A stretch of DNA of 64,000 bases from Opeltia flavorubescens (GCA_000442125.1 KE546968.1:213932-277931); one strand, 5' to 3'; shown: positions 43,684 through 56,200, counted from the first letter of the stretch. The notes: generated from the sequence alone by a model not told the origin. Numbers and translations are program-made.

Positions 43684-46600
43684 TTAGAAATAAAGCGGCG
43701 GTACGCTTTCATATGGCGATGGCGTATTGTTAGGCTGTTCCGTATGCGGTGATTTGGCATTGTTTCTACCTCGACTGGTACTTCTCAGCCGTTCCGTGAT
43801 TCCCTTGATGCCATTTTTGAACTGGTCGCTACGCCCTCGCCTGTGAGCAGAGCCTGTTCGAACAACATTTGGAGGCGGTGATTTGGTTATCACTGGGGGC
43901 GGAGACCGAGTTCGAATGTCTAGGGGTGGTGGGACGTCGATAATATGTTCGCCCGGTTGCTCATCGATAGCGATATTGATGACGCCGAGTCCACTCCCGC
44001 TGCTGGCCGAATGATGTGATGGGTCAGAAGGGAAAGCTGGCGGAGGTGGAGGAGGGGGTGGCACTGCCATGTTACTATTTCTATTCAAATGCTGCAGCTC
44101 TGGAAGAAGAGGTGGCTGTTCGATAGTCGTAATCTGCACCGTTGAGTCGGCGGCAGACAAGGTCTCATCAATGCCGACAACTTGGGGATGAGAGTCGATA
44201 GATGGCCTGCGCCGATGCTGACCAATTTGCCCCAAAGGAGAAAAGTTCGGGTTCTTGTTTCCGGTACGTAGGGCTTTGTGGAACGCAGGATGAGAGGGAA
44301 GTGCGGTGGGTGGTGGTGGCGGATGCTGCTGAGGGATAGGAGCAGACATTGATCGTGGAAGCTCCACCATTGGTTGGCCCGTAGCATACGTCCCATTCAG
44401 CGGTGCCAAGGTATCAGGCATCTCGGGGACTTCTGGGATCCCGTTATCATCCTTTGAGTTGTATCGAGGATGCCGCATTGCTTTTGGAGTTGCTGGAAGC
44501 CCATATGGTCCAACGCTAGAAGCGCCATTGTTGATTTCTCTCGGATTGAATACAGTAGAAGGCAATCTGTGCTGCTGGAACTGAAGCACATTCGGATTGC
44601 CGCCCCATGTCGTGGGGCTGTTGCTCAGGTCTGTTTGGGAACGCCCTGCTATGGGAGGTCGTGAAGGATATAGATCCGTCGGATGAGGAATCTCCGGTAC
44701 CTCAACTCTCCGAGCTAGAGATTCACGCCTGGCCTCCAATTCTTTGGCAGCCAATTCTTTTCTCTGTAATCTTTCGAAGCTCTCGCGATACCGATCAGCA
44801 CCAACAGCGAACATCTCATCTGTGGTCATACGCGGCTCGATGGCTGACTGAGGTTCTCTGGATGACTCGTTACCACTACGGCGATGCCGGCTTGACTTGG
44901 GTCGTCTCCTGTCCGGCGAGGGATCCCTCCGAGCTGAGGTACCTCGTTCTTTCCGCCTGCGACTCGAGCTACGGTGCGCTGATCGTAATCTTTGCCGATT
45001 CGCATCCACAAGTCGCAACCGCTCGTCCTCATCCTCACTGCGCTGGTAAAATTTTGCTTGATCTGCCAATGGGAGTGGCGATGACGGAGATCTTGCCATT
45101 GAGCCATCACCTTTTGACTTGCTTCGTCCGCGGCCATTGGGGTCGAGCAGGCCATTGGGGCTGGCCCTACGTCCATTTGCTCTAGACTGGACGTAACTAG
45201 CCTCGCTGCCGTCGAGGTACTCGTCAGGGGAAATATGGCGCACTGTTCGGCTAGATAACTCCGATGTTTTCGAACCAGAACGTAACTTCGTCACAGTCTT
45301 TGAATTTTGACTATGATCCCGGCCATGACGACTCTCCGTACTTGGAGTCTGTATTCGACTGATTGAACTGTCAACACTCTCGGTGCTTGGATTTCCAGCG
45401 TATCGTTGAAGATCGTCAGGTGTCATGGGGACTGGCGAGGAGGGAGAGCGTTTTGCGGGGCGAATGTATTTTTGATGGTTACGACCTCGATCTTCCGAGT
45501 GATCCTTTGTTCTATGCTTGCTGCGTGACTTGTGCTCTCGCCCCTCGCGGCTTTTGTGGCGACGGCCTGAGGCAACCTTTGATCGCCGTGAGTGGTAGCT
45601 TGCCTCATCCAGGCTACTGATGAATTGATCGGTACTGCGTCCGCTACCGCTGGGGCTCTTCGCAGATGCCCAGCTTTGACCACTCGGTGGAGGACTTTTT
45701 GCATCACTTCTTGCATCTAACCGCTCCGACATACTCCCATTCGACTGGAGCTGGGAGAACACGTGGGACCTGCGACTATCCGAGGCACCAGAGGCACTTC
45801 CAGCAGGCGACATAAATGCTCCTTGTAATTGGTTGCTTGGCGTTCGGATGTGCAAGCCATCGGGTTTCCTATCCTTCGATGCACTCCGTGCTTTCAAGGC
45901 TTCGCGCTCACGGAAAGCTGTGAAAGCATCAGGCACCGGGTCAGGAAGCAAGACGTTCTCTATAGCTGGATTGGGGAGAGCTGTCATTGGACTTTTTCCG
46001 GATACTGCGCTGCTGGGTTCGTAACGGGCTGAGCTGAGCAGCAGAAGTGGCTCTGGCTCATCCTTTTTGTCCGTTCTCTCTTCATGGCTTTGGGCGCCAA
46101 CAAATCGTTCTTTCTCCATATCAGATCCAGAATCATTCGGCGTTGGCAACTTGCTTGGCCTCGGGAACATGGGCATGGAGCTGTCAATTGGTGTTTCACC
46201 AATGGACGGTAATCGGTTTCTGTGGCCACCTGGAGTCATGGCCCTGTTGAAGCCCTTGTTTCGAGAATTGGGTCGAAGGAATCCACCTGGGGTACCACCA
46301 GGCGAGATTGCGGATTCTGCAATGGGTGTAACTCCAGGCGCATTGGTTGGGGTTCGATCGTCGGACTTCAGCCCTGGAAATTTGAATTGCGCCTTTTCTG
46401 GAGGTCCGAAGGACGTAATCAGTTTTAGAGAAGAATTCTTGGTTGTCATTCTGCCCTGGACAGATGGTCTGCTTGTTGTCGGCGGCGGAGAGACTGGAGG
46501 GCTGAGCATAGAGAGTGCGCTCTGAGATGCCTGTGATGGTGTGCTTTGTCCACGCAACGACGGAGATGCCCAAGGCATTGGTGGATCGACACCAGTACAT

Positions 46601-48841
46601 TGGAAACATCGGATGGCGAGTTGCTGTTGAGAGTTTTCCACGACAAATTCTCCCCACCGTCTCACTAGATGCGCTTGTCGTTGCCAGTCAGTCGGAAATA
46701 TCAGACAGGTCAACAAGATAGCTTCCATGAAGAAGCTGCGAGACACGTAGACCTCAACTGCATCTTCGCGGTCTCCCATACCCAGAAGAATGGTAGCTGA
46801 CGTGTGAAAGTCTCCTTGTTGGAGAAGTCTTTGCACAAATGCTTGGCCCATCTTGCCTGTTGATGTTTGTCCACCCATTGAGCTCAATGCCAGCATCATC
46901 CAATCCGACGAACTGACGTTTCCTGAGCTTATGATAGAAGCCATTTGATCCGTGTCGACTTCCCCAAGCCATTTTGCTAGGAGTACTGCACTCGTGGAGC
47001 CTGGTTGGTGATGTGCTAACTCGTCTCTGACCAAAGGTTCAATATCGTCCTCCCATCCAAAAACCACATCTAGCATTTGTTTTCGCAGATCGTCTGCTGT
47101 GGTATTTTCCTGGTCAAGCGTCCGTGGCTGCTTATACTGGACGGTGCTAAGCCTAGCCCGAGTTCGTGGAAACAGATCTACATATTTATTCTCTGGGCTA
47201 AGCAAGACTTCCTGGCGCAGGCGCGAGCCCCTGGAACGGCGACCTGTTGATGCCATAGAATTGGTCTGAGGAAATATTGAGGAGCCTCCCGAAAAGAAGC
47301 TCTCACGACCAAGCATTGAAGGAGATATCGTAGAAAAAGTAGTACCGCTAGCACCACCGCGAGAAGAATATGAAGCTTGTGTCCTCGGATACCGGTAGGC
47401 ATTTGTTGACGATCTTGAGCTCATAGACTCAGTCATGCTTCTCGAGGACACTGGGCTTGAGATATCCGACCGCGCTTGCTGAGCATGCTCAATCGCTTGC
47501 ATCTCATTCGTTGTTCTTTGAATGGTCGAGAGATTGACTGGTCCTCGCGGACTTTCCGCACCATATTGATCAGTCACCGGTGGAGCAGTGCCGGGAATGC
47601 TAGGTAGACTGTTTTGCGATGAGTTTGCGGGTATCTTTGCTGGAACCGGAGGAGGTCCCATCGGCATATACTGAACATTTTTGACTATCGCAGGGGGGCT
47701 CATATCATACTGCTGGATTGTGTAGTTCGGGCCCAGAGTAAACAGGGCCGCAGTCGGACCATAATTGGCCAAGCCTCTTACACCTTCGATCGTCGGGATA
47801 GGTTCGCAGGAGACATGTTTTGTTCTCACATCCCAGGCCCATGTCTCGCTATATGGCCGCAGCGCTATTAGTCCTCAGGCTCGAATGATTTCGATGTGGA
47901 GAGTACGTACCCCTCTGCATATTGTATGATTCGTCCGTTCTTAGACCAGGCTATCCAATTGAGTCCTGAATCAACGCTATCCGTTCGCTTCAATATGCGA
48001 ATTACCTTCGGAGGTTCTGCTGTGGGTGGTTTTGCCACGCTCCAAACTCGCAGATCTCCATCCGATGTTTGAATGGCCAGCATATCCGACTTTTGCTTGG
48101 TCGATGATGCGTGCCACGCTAGATTGGTGATCGGGGATGGAGCGCGAGGTGTCGGTAGCGTATGCAGTATGGTGAAAGCAGGTCGCAGAGAAACAAGTAA
48201 AATTGAGCCATTGAGATACCTAGTGATGTGTCAGTCAAGTCGCTTTCCGTCTGATGAACTTCACATACCCAATAGCATATGTTTGGCAGTCCGCTGCAGG
48301 CGCAATTGCTGTTATGGGATCGAATATTGTTCGCGCGGAAACGTGTTCGGAGGTAGATGGTTCAAACAGTATGACGTTCCCCTGCGAGTTGCCTAGCTTT
48401 CGTCAACGCCTATTCTCCCCTCTTTTTTCTGTGATGTATACCAAATGCCACATTCCCATTCTTCATCCATGCCGCAACCCGAATTGGTTCGTAGGAAGCA
48501 AATCGCGCGATCTCGTCCCCAGTAAACAGGTCCCAAACGATAGCTGTCTGACTTGCATCGTAGCTGACCACCAAACGACCAGCCCCACGTTCGCTGACAT
48601 TGTCGACGGATAGAAACAAGATGCGCTCTTTATGCGAATCAAAGCGCCGGTCAATGGCTAAGGTATCGTGATGGAGACATATTATCGAGCTTCCTTGGGC
48701 ATAGAGAAAGATGGATGCTGTCGCAGCGCATGGTTCAAACTCTTGATCGGATCGGAATGGAGTGACCGGAGTCGTTGCTCTGATTTGGGGTCGACTGCTT
48801 GATGACGATGAACGATGTCGTGCCAGATGTCCGGTGGACAT
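43684..48841 (-). CDS. Large WD40-repeat protein with helical and disordered C-terminal parts
   Basis: Four exons (48841-48442, 48392-48269, 48219-47911, 47848-43684) give 1,665 residues from ATG at 48841. The first 345 residues carry WD-like blades: SYDASQTAIVWDLFTGDEI, NLAWHASS...QTSDGDLRVWSVAK, LNWIAWSKNGRIIQYAEG, ETWAWDVRTKHVS. After a Ser-rich linker comes a helical stretch at about 540-690 (LAKWLGEVDTDQM, FVQRLLQQGDFHTSATILLGMGDREDAVEVYVSR) like the TPR-type solenoid of Gemin5 and other WD40 scaffolds. The rest, almost 1,000 residues, is disordered and rich in Ser, Arg, Pro. A non-coding 5' exon is likely (GTAAGA donor at 49003, acceptor at 48865). I do not recognise a named orthologue; Gemin5-like is only a resemblance. 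Confidence 0.85.
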
Positions 48842-49848
48842 GGCGGAAGCTCCGCTGCCAACTCCTACGAGCAATGTCAATATTTCAGTCACACCAGAGC
48901 TATGTTGAGCTTCAGAAAGTTGTGGGCGACGTCCACAAACATCTTCGAGCTAGGACGACTCCACTTGATGAAGCATTGTTTCAGAATTGAGGGGCTCTCT
49001 TACCAAAACGGGTGCTATGGATGTGCGAGCGAGGTCATCAATATCCACTGCAGGGGGCTGAGGGTAATCTAAAACGTGTGATCAATGGCACAGTCAAAGC
49101 CTCGTCCCCGCGGCTATCAATCGATTGCCTTATGCACGACAGCGGCCGCTGAAACGGGGACGAAGAAGTGGGTGTGCGAGGTAAGTGGGGACAATGGAGG
49201 GCTTTAAGGAGGAGAAAAGAAATAATCCGCCAGGGAATTGAGTCGGCAGAAAAAGAAAGAATAATTCTTTGAGCTTTCCTCGAAGTGTAATTTAGAAGAG
49301 CTGCCCTATGACGGTGTGTAGGTCGTTGTAGACGATCAGCCAAGGAGGCGCCGGCGCTTCGATAACACTGTGACACAGGCTTCCTATGGCACCAAGGTCG
49401 AGGATCGCGTGATCTACGATAAATTGGTGAACCAAAGCATAGCCATATTGACTGGAGAAGAATGACGACAAGCACCAGATGGAGAAGATCAGGCGTAGAA
49501 AGCGGAGCACGAATTGCAATGCCGAAAATAGAATGTAAAAGATGTTTTTCCCGTGCGATTCCTACCATTATGGCGTCTCCCTTACAGGACTGGCTCGATT
49601 TCGAAGACAACGGGCTTCTAGGGAGGGGCCGGGGTAGGGTCCAGCAGCGAATCACCCCAGCATGGAGCCGATGTGATTGTGCTGGCGTGAGCCGGGTGTG
49701 TCGTTGAATTGACGCTTGTAGATGCATGGCAGGAAGTGTAGATTCAGGAACGATACATGAGGCGCGGCGCTGTTCAGCTCGCTCATTGGACGACGCAAGC
49801 TGTGCTATATGCGGGCGCATTCACACTCTTACCAATCAGCATTCGTAT
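48842..49848. other. Upstream region of the WD40 gene with probable 5' UTR intron
   Basis: The segment 48865-49003 has intron ends (GTAAGA...GTAG on the minus strand). Upstream, a 260-codon minus-strand frame (49038-49820) is Arg/Ser-rich and overlaps a 75-codon hydrophobic frame (49292-49519, with SALQFVLRFLRLIFSIW); neither can be supported as a gene. Confidence 0.4.
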
Positions 49849-50477
49849 TCAACCTTTTCGCACTCCCATACTCCACCTCCTGACCTGAGATGGGGGGAGG
49901 CACGCTGAAATGATAACTTGATCCAGGCAAGCGTGGCGCCTACAGCATCCCGAGACGTTGGGAACAGGAGCATCGAAGCATCGACTCGTCTCGACAAGCA
50001 TCCTCCGCCAGTCTGACATTGTCTCATAGCTGGTCTTGTGTCCTCTGTTGCTCACCGTCCAAATGTTCCGCCTGTGAGGGTACGACGTCCCGGCTACCGG
50101 GCTCTCCAAAGACCTGCAGCTCCGCCATCAATCTTCTCGGGTCCTTGACAGTCACGTTATTCGGAGATAGGTGTGTACCGTTGAGCGAGCGGGGAGCCAG
50201 GCCAAGGGGGTCAAAGCTGCATAAGAGCTGTACACCCTCTTCATTGAGCGCATCTCGTATCTGGTCCTTCAATACGCTCGGTTCTGGATATATCTGTCAC
50301 CGTCAATGGCATCAATAGCAATGGGTCTGGCTTGCATATTAATCCTGACAAAGGCAACCTATCCTACCTGTCCACGGACAGTTTCAGTCTGCACTGATTT
50401 GTGCCGCTGTTCCGCGTTCAGAAGCATCCGTAGCTTTCCCCAGATTCTCCAACGTTGATCGCTGTCACCGGCTCACA
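49849..50477 (-). CDS. Partial, unresolved multi-exon gene
   Basis: Four minus-strand segments join in phase through consensus introns: an exon ending at 50477 (VVRLKTPVNVFVHHEDHV), 50433-50368 (LRMLLNAEQRHKSVQTE), 50293-50056 (IYPEPSVLKDQIRDALNEE, GVQLLCSFDPLGLAPRSLN) and 50012-49849 (DWRRMLVETSRCFD to a stop). Splice ends are GTGAGC...AAAG (43 bp, doubtful), GTAGGA...ACAG (74 bp) and GTGAGC...TCAG (43 bp). No initiator ATG is found; an upstream exon near 50590 or more is needed. The middle exon is the most convincing. I do not recognise the protein. It could be an intact gene with a wrong 5' model or a decaying one. Confidence 0.4.
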
Positions 50478-51007
50478 TGGTGGCCCAATATGGAAACGTG
50501 GTCCTCGTGGTGGACGAACACGTTGACAGGTGTCTTCAGACGAACGACTGTGCATGAAGTGGGCACCTATCACAACTTCACCACTATCCAAGGTATGTTG
50601 GCTCTTTATCTGTCACTTAATTCCACGTCTACATTCCAGGACAATATTCGTAGTGCTGCCGTTCTATACTTTTAAGAATCGGCGACCAAAGCACAAATTA
50701 ATTACTAGCTTATCTAACGTTACTACGATCATTGTCACTTCATCTTGAAATCTCTATGAACAGTAGTAGTATTTGCAACTTGATACGTAGTAATTACAGC
50801 TGTGCGTCTAATGATCAAAAGCCGCTGTATCCAGGGCTGTTACACGGCTAGACGGGTGGCTCGCTTAAATCATTTCCAGGCGTCCGTCTTTCTTATCCAG
50901 AATCTTTCCTCTCCTTTTTCACAATGACACATGAAAATGGGCGGGCTTTAGATTGAATACTCTGTATTGCTACCTAAAACGTTCAGTCTTATGCGCAAGG
51001 TGCAGAA
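50478..51007. other. AT-rich spacer
   Basis: The stretch 50590-50950 is visibly more AT-rich than its flanks. Nothing identifiable. Confidence 0.4.
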
Positions 51008-51482
51008 TCAAGGCGGCTCCCGCAACACTGCATCCACTTCCCCACTCAACGCGGCCAAGAGTAGCCTCCGAACAAGAAGCCGATCCACGATCCCGCCGTG
51101 AATTAATTTATTCTGCCAGATCATCGCGTCCCTCCTTTCCACTTCGACTCCCACACTCTGCGAGCTGTCCGAGCGAGCCCAAATGTCGTACACGACAGTT
51201 CCATTGCCGGCATCTATCGACACTCCGAGGCTCCAGGCTTTCTTTCCAAGCGATCCATACACGTCGCGCGTCAGATCGCCGGCCGAGCCGCTTATTGCAT
51301 CTGACATGTTCTGGAATGTCCAAAGAAGTCTTATGCCACTGAGCTACCTCTCTGCTAGAGTTCCCGTCCTCGAGCCTCATCGAACCCCTTGCAGCGACAT
51401 GGAACAGAGCGATCGACGAGTGTTTGATAATTCGGCTCTCTGTCGCCATGAATCGAGCCTCGTTCTGTCTGCCTCCTCCCAT
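51008..51482 (-). CDS. Possible gene of unknown function, model uncertain
   Basis: Two minus-strand stretches look coding. From ATG at 51482 the frame reads MGGGRQNEARFMATES, RIIKHSSIALFHVAARGS and EDGNSSRE; then, in another frame from 51310, NMSDAISGSAGDLTRDVYGS, KKAWSLGVSIDAGNG, VGVEVERRDAMIWQNK and LLVRRLLLAALSGEVDAVLREPP-type end. They join in phase if 51347-51311 (GTAGCT...CCAG, 37 bp) is an intron, which is shorter than usual in fungi; otherwise a one-base shift separates them. The second stretch (99 codons) has balanced, conserved-looking composition. Family not recognised; no membrane segment or signal peptide is clear. Confidence 0.4.
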
Positions 51483-51757
51483 GGGCCAAGAGTTTGTTCT
51501 GGACGCAATGCTCGTCGTCTCTTTGACAGCCGGCAGGGCTAAACTGGTTGCGATTACGGAGCCTGCCGTCTAATCGAACAGAGCCAGCACAATGTCCAGC
51601 TAAAAGTGTTGTTACATGTTGTCGAATCATGACATCATTCATTCATAAGGGGGTATCAATTCATATCTGCTCTCGAGTCAGCTTGGGAACAGCACGGACA
51701 TCCAGCGATGACGACTGACCTCTCGTGACTTCATTAATGCAATTCATAACTGCCATC

Positions 51758-52303
51758 TCACTCCGGCCCTTCCAGTATTGGGCTCATCGCTTTCATCGAA
51801 CGCTTCCGATAAGGCGCCGAAGGCCTCCTCCTTTTGCCTCCTGTGCTCGGTCTTTTCGGTGTCGACCGGATTACAACCGGAGGCTGCTTCGTTGCTTCCC
51901 ACGATATTGTCGATGACAAGGTCTTTGGAACGCGCACTCCATCAAACAGTTCCAACTCTTCGAGACCAAGAAGGTCGTCATCTGAGATGCGAGAGCTGGG
52001 CTGGGTGCCTCTGTTGTCGGTCACATGGCTGAAGGTCGAAGGTTGCGCTGAAAGAAAGTCACCGGCAGGCCATGATGGGTATGCGCAGATGACTGTTTGA
52101 GGAGAGACTGAGGCAGATGGTGGCGTCAGTGGCGAGAAGGAAAGGTCTGAAGAGGTGGTTGAAGGTGGCGATAAGCAGGATTTGAGCGGTATCTTGATGG
52201 GGTTTGCAAACCCGCCAGTGTATGAGAGTGAGGGTGGCGATGGCGAAAGCGAGCGCTCGCTGCTGCTATCGCTGATGTCGTCTGCAAACATGATGCTACG
52301 CAT
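51758..52303 (-). CDS. Small disordered hypothetical protein
   Basis: One exon, 181 codons, starting MRSIMFADDISD; the second methionine at residue 5 is an alternative start. Composition is Ser/Pro-rich (SLSPSPPSLSY, SPLTPPSASVSP) with a few ordered patches: IPLKSCLSPP, ICAYPSWPAGDFLS, DDDLLGLEELELFDG and a basic end GKRRRPSAPYRKRSMK that could be a nuclear localisation signal. I do not recognise a family. Length, ATG and composition support a real gene moderately. Confidence 0.6.
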   Translation of the reverse strand: MRSIMFADDISDSSSERSLSPSPPSLSYTGGFANPIKIPLKSCLSPPSTTSSDLSFSPLTPPSASVSPQTVICAYPSWPAGDFLSAQPSTFSHVTDNRGTQPSSRISDDDLLGLEELELFDGVRVPKTLSSTISWEATKQPPVVIRSTPKRPSTGGKRRRPSAPYRKRSMKAMSPILEGPE

Positions 52304-55300
52304 ACTCTCTGCTTCTCACAAGAGCTGTGAGGTTGGTTCGTGTTGAGTATGTTGCAATGTCTTTGGATGGAGGTTGTTAAGAAGGTGAGAATGAGATCAG
52401 GTTGGTAGGCAGCAAGATGTAGCCTGGTGATATATCAAGGATGGCGGTGTGACCAGCAAGTAGCGTGACAGGTAACAAACAAGGCAGGAGTATGCCCAAA
52501 CACGCTTGCTTAGGTGTCAACGTTGACAGGAGAGTCTGGCAGGTAATATAGTGATATGTGCCGCTCCGCAGTTATTGAGCAAAGTTGAGAAAAGGGTTTC
52601 AGTATTGACGGCAGCTGAGATTAAGAAGGATTATAAGATGCTTTGCAGCGGCATGTCAGAATTTGGGGATGTGACTCGTCTGGACGGGGAAGGGGGCGCG
52701 GGACGGTCCATGATCCGTATATATCACTTCTTACGGAAACCGATGTTACACTTGCTCCATGGGGATTTGTTGTACACAAGAATGAGTGATTACCCTAACA
52801 TGCTTACACCATACAATCAAGGCGGCAGATCCGGCCCCGATTGCTAGGCTTCGGAGTCGGGCTGCCACTGATCGAAAGGATGTTTAGGCTGACATGGATG
52901 ATTGGCTTCGGCGCCACCACCACCACATCCTTCGCCCTGTCACCCCCAAACGGATTCGCTCACCGCAACGAGCAGCAAACAAATCAAAGCATATCCCCAA
53001 ATGGCAACCAATCCATTTGTTCCAGAATACGACGGTGAAGCGACACTACTAGCTGCAATTACAGTGCAGTTGGCCATCGGTGAGCCATTTGCAAGCAGTG
53101 CAGCCTGAATGACTCCTCTCAACCTACGACTAAGCCACGCTTGTAGCGACGTTGCTTCGTGGGCTGTAGTAGTCATCAATACTGCCCAGTCATCCTGTCA
53201 AGCTATTTCTAAGCTGTTACGGCCGACCCAGTGCAAGCTCGGTAAGTACGGAGCGAGGTATCGTAAACCAAGGCCGTATCCGAATTCCCCGGTTGAAGAT
53301 AAGTCTAGAGTACTTCTAGGAAGTGATTTCCACCACCAACCGACTGGTGGAACGCTCTTCGCGTGGCCGTTTAGGCGACTTGATCCATGCATCGTAAAAG
53401 GTAAACCCAAGAGACGGTGAGAGGATGCCGGTCGACATGTGGAAAGCTTCCGACAAATGTAGCGGTCGCATTACCAGATCTTGACCGCCCCATCGGCTAG
53501 GCTTCATGTGGTGAATTATTGGTTAATAAATGGATACTTCCAGGCTGCAAGTCTGGGGGGGAGTCTGGATGCAGCTGCCAGTTGTGGCTCCATGTCTACT
53601 TCTACATCCGGACCGCAACGATTGGACTTCCGAACCACGCGACGGCGGGGGTCCTTCTTAAGATGCCTGGGAATGCGATCCAGCTCCCCTGTCGCCCATG
53701 TGCGTACTCCACACTGGGAAGACATGCCCTGTTTTCTACATCTATACCTTGGCATCCGACCATATTGAGAAGAAAGCAGCGGTCTGGAATCAGAACCATA
53801 CTTTCTTCCATAAAAATGTCTACTGTGTGCTCCGTATCGAATTCCTTCACAATCCAGTCAACTCCGACACGAAGCATCCATACGCAATCCAACGCTTTTG
53901 CGGGGCGTATGGCACGGTCCGATTGGCGTCGATGACTCGCTTGAAGATCCCCCATTCTTTACCCCCTTGATCACCCATCGTCATGCTTCAGCTATGAAAC
54001 CGCTGACGTCGATAAATCCGGCAAAGCTGTGCGAAAAGATAGTCAGGCCCCCGAGATTAATCATGGCATTGTTGATTGCGGTTCGGCTGCGGATCAACCC
54101 GTCTCGTGGCATGGAGAATAGATGAAACGAGTGTGGAGGGCTGGGGGATTTACTCCGTATTACATCATTGATCAGAATTGCGGAGGATAGTCTGTCCCGT
54201 CTGACGTACCCTCGGTGTTCAATAAGTCATGCTTTTCATTCTCTTTGACAAGAGGTGCAAATGCTTCACATTCAATGTCTGCATAGCGAGTATCTCTAAC
54301 TAACCCAACCCCTCACCGCATTCTAGAGAAGTGGTAGGCGCGGCTTTTCCAGCGTTGCATAAGAAAATGGATGGTAGGTAGCCCTGCATCGCCCAGCACA
54401 TGGCATTGCCAGGATCCCAACGCTCGCGCCGCTGCACCTCAGCTTACTGTACATGCATGACTTGCATGGAACATTGGAAGTAGTAAGCACCAGTCTCAGC
54501 CCCGTGTCTCCTTACCGACTTTTTTTTATCCATTCACGCTTAATGTTGATCCCCTCGTCTCTTCCACGTGGGAATCTGGGATCGATGCTTAGTGCTTACG
54601 GTGTCAATGGAAGAGGGCTGAAAGCTGGAGTTCCTGGAGGATGTTGGTGCTGACATTGCTTTGAATCGTCCTTGATGCGATGCTTTTCGGGATCCGTCTA
54701 GTCGTTGGTGTTCGAGGGAGGTTTGTTCCATGAACATAGGGTTGTGTCAATAATCTTCCACTGCCAGCTTTCTCAAGCTTCCTCTTTCACCGTCTATGGC
54801 AGCGATACCATTCATCCAGCACCGTGTTCCTTTTTGCACTCTAAAAGATCCGAGAATCGATACAAAATTCGGTCTATCCACTATGGTACAACATACACCG
54901 CTCAAGACGAATTCATCTCGAGCCCCGTGAGTAACAATAATGGTCCAGTAGCACGCCTTAGGCTTCCCTTCCTTTACCCCGACGATGCCATGTAAGTAAG
55001 CTCATACCGAGCTCCACATCTCATTCAGTCGGGAATGCCTCCGGTGATGCCTTGACATCTCTTCCATGATCTCCCTCCTCTCACCTTCTTGCCCAGGTTC
55101 CAATTCTGTTTTCCCTTTTTCTCTTTCTACAGAGGACTCGTCTAGAACCAATAGAAAATAAGAAAAAAAAATCGATACATCAGAAATCCGGTTGAACACC
55201 ACGCCTAACGTAAATTTCAGTTGTCCGATATCCATTTGACTCCTCTCCATCTCGTAAACATTAGATAACAAATATTTCGCTTCATTTCCACCGACTCCAC

Positions 55301-56200
55301 GTTTCCCCCTCCCCCCCTTCCCCATTTCTCTCCCTCCCTCTCCCTCTCTGGTCTGAGTCGCATAATCAGATCCGCTCTATCTCTATCCCAGCCCATCTAC
55401 CCCCATCCATCTTATCCGGCCCACTATACATGTGTCTATACACCATACAACAAAAGCAACTCTCGGCCCTCGAAGAATTCCATCTTTACGGTCGAGTAAG
55501 ACGTTGAAAACCACCGTCATCATCATCGAAAATTGGGATGTGTTGTAGTGAGATTATTTACATGCATACCCCCTTCGCCATCACCGACATCATCGTAACA
55601 ATTACAATAGATTTATTCTGCAAAGACCTCTCCATGGGGAAAAATGATATTCGCACTTAGTTAGATTCGCGGGAATTTTCCAAACGGGTTTGTGGATTTG
55701 ATCTATGAGAACGGCTAAGTAGGCAAAGGATGGGTACGTGTCGAGACGATTTTTATTCATTCATTCACCTAATCCGTTTTTTCTATCTGAGGAGTGAAAA
55801 ATAGCGAGAGAGTGAAAGAGAGAGAGAGAGAGAGAGAGAGAGACAAAGCAGCGAGTTAAGTCCTCATTTTAAAATTTTCTTCAAAGTAAAACAACACTAT
55901 ATATATGTCGTCAATCTCATGCCACAGTAGGTAGAATCCCGTCACAGTTAATTCCACTCTTCATCTTCTCTCTCTACCTGGGAGATTTAATGGATAAGTA
56001 AATCTACTGTGATATACCACAGCGAACGCTACTGCTGATTAAAAGTTTGATTTTCCATACCACACCCTCTCCCTAAAAATTTGTAGAGCGTATTATTAAT
56101 AACTGAAGTTACGGGAATGGCTTTAGATGATCCTCGCTTGAAAGCTTTTCAAGTAATTACTGTTCAATTTGATAGTACATGTATTCTGTAGAAGGGGGAG
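52304..56200. other. 3.9-kb gene-poor region
   Basis: No gene can be supported. Scattered coding-like fragments occur: plus strand from 53001 (MATNPFVPEYDGEATLLAAI, followed by a GTGAGC donor-like site) and minus strand 54112-53981 (43 codons, INNAMINLGGLTIFSHSFAG). They do not join into a gene by eye and may be relics. From 54900 on the DNA is C/T-rich with a (GA)n run at about 55817-55843. Confidence 0.4.
55817..55843. repeat. (GA)n microsatellite
   Basis: About 13 GA units in the long 3' flank of UPF3. Confidence 0.85.

Noticed and set aside
44607-45185. 192-codon plus-strand open frame
   Set aside because: Antisense to the 4.2-kb exon of the WD40 gene; many such frames occur there because of its biased composition.
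49038-49820. 260-codon minus-strand open frame with ATG
   Set aside because: Arg/Ser/His-rich without domain pattern; it overlaps the WD40 upstream region and a competing hydrophobic frame, and cannot be spliced in frame to the WD40 start.
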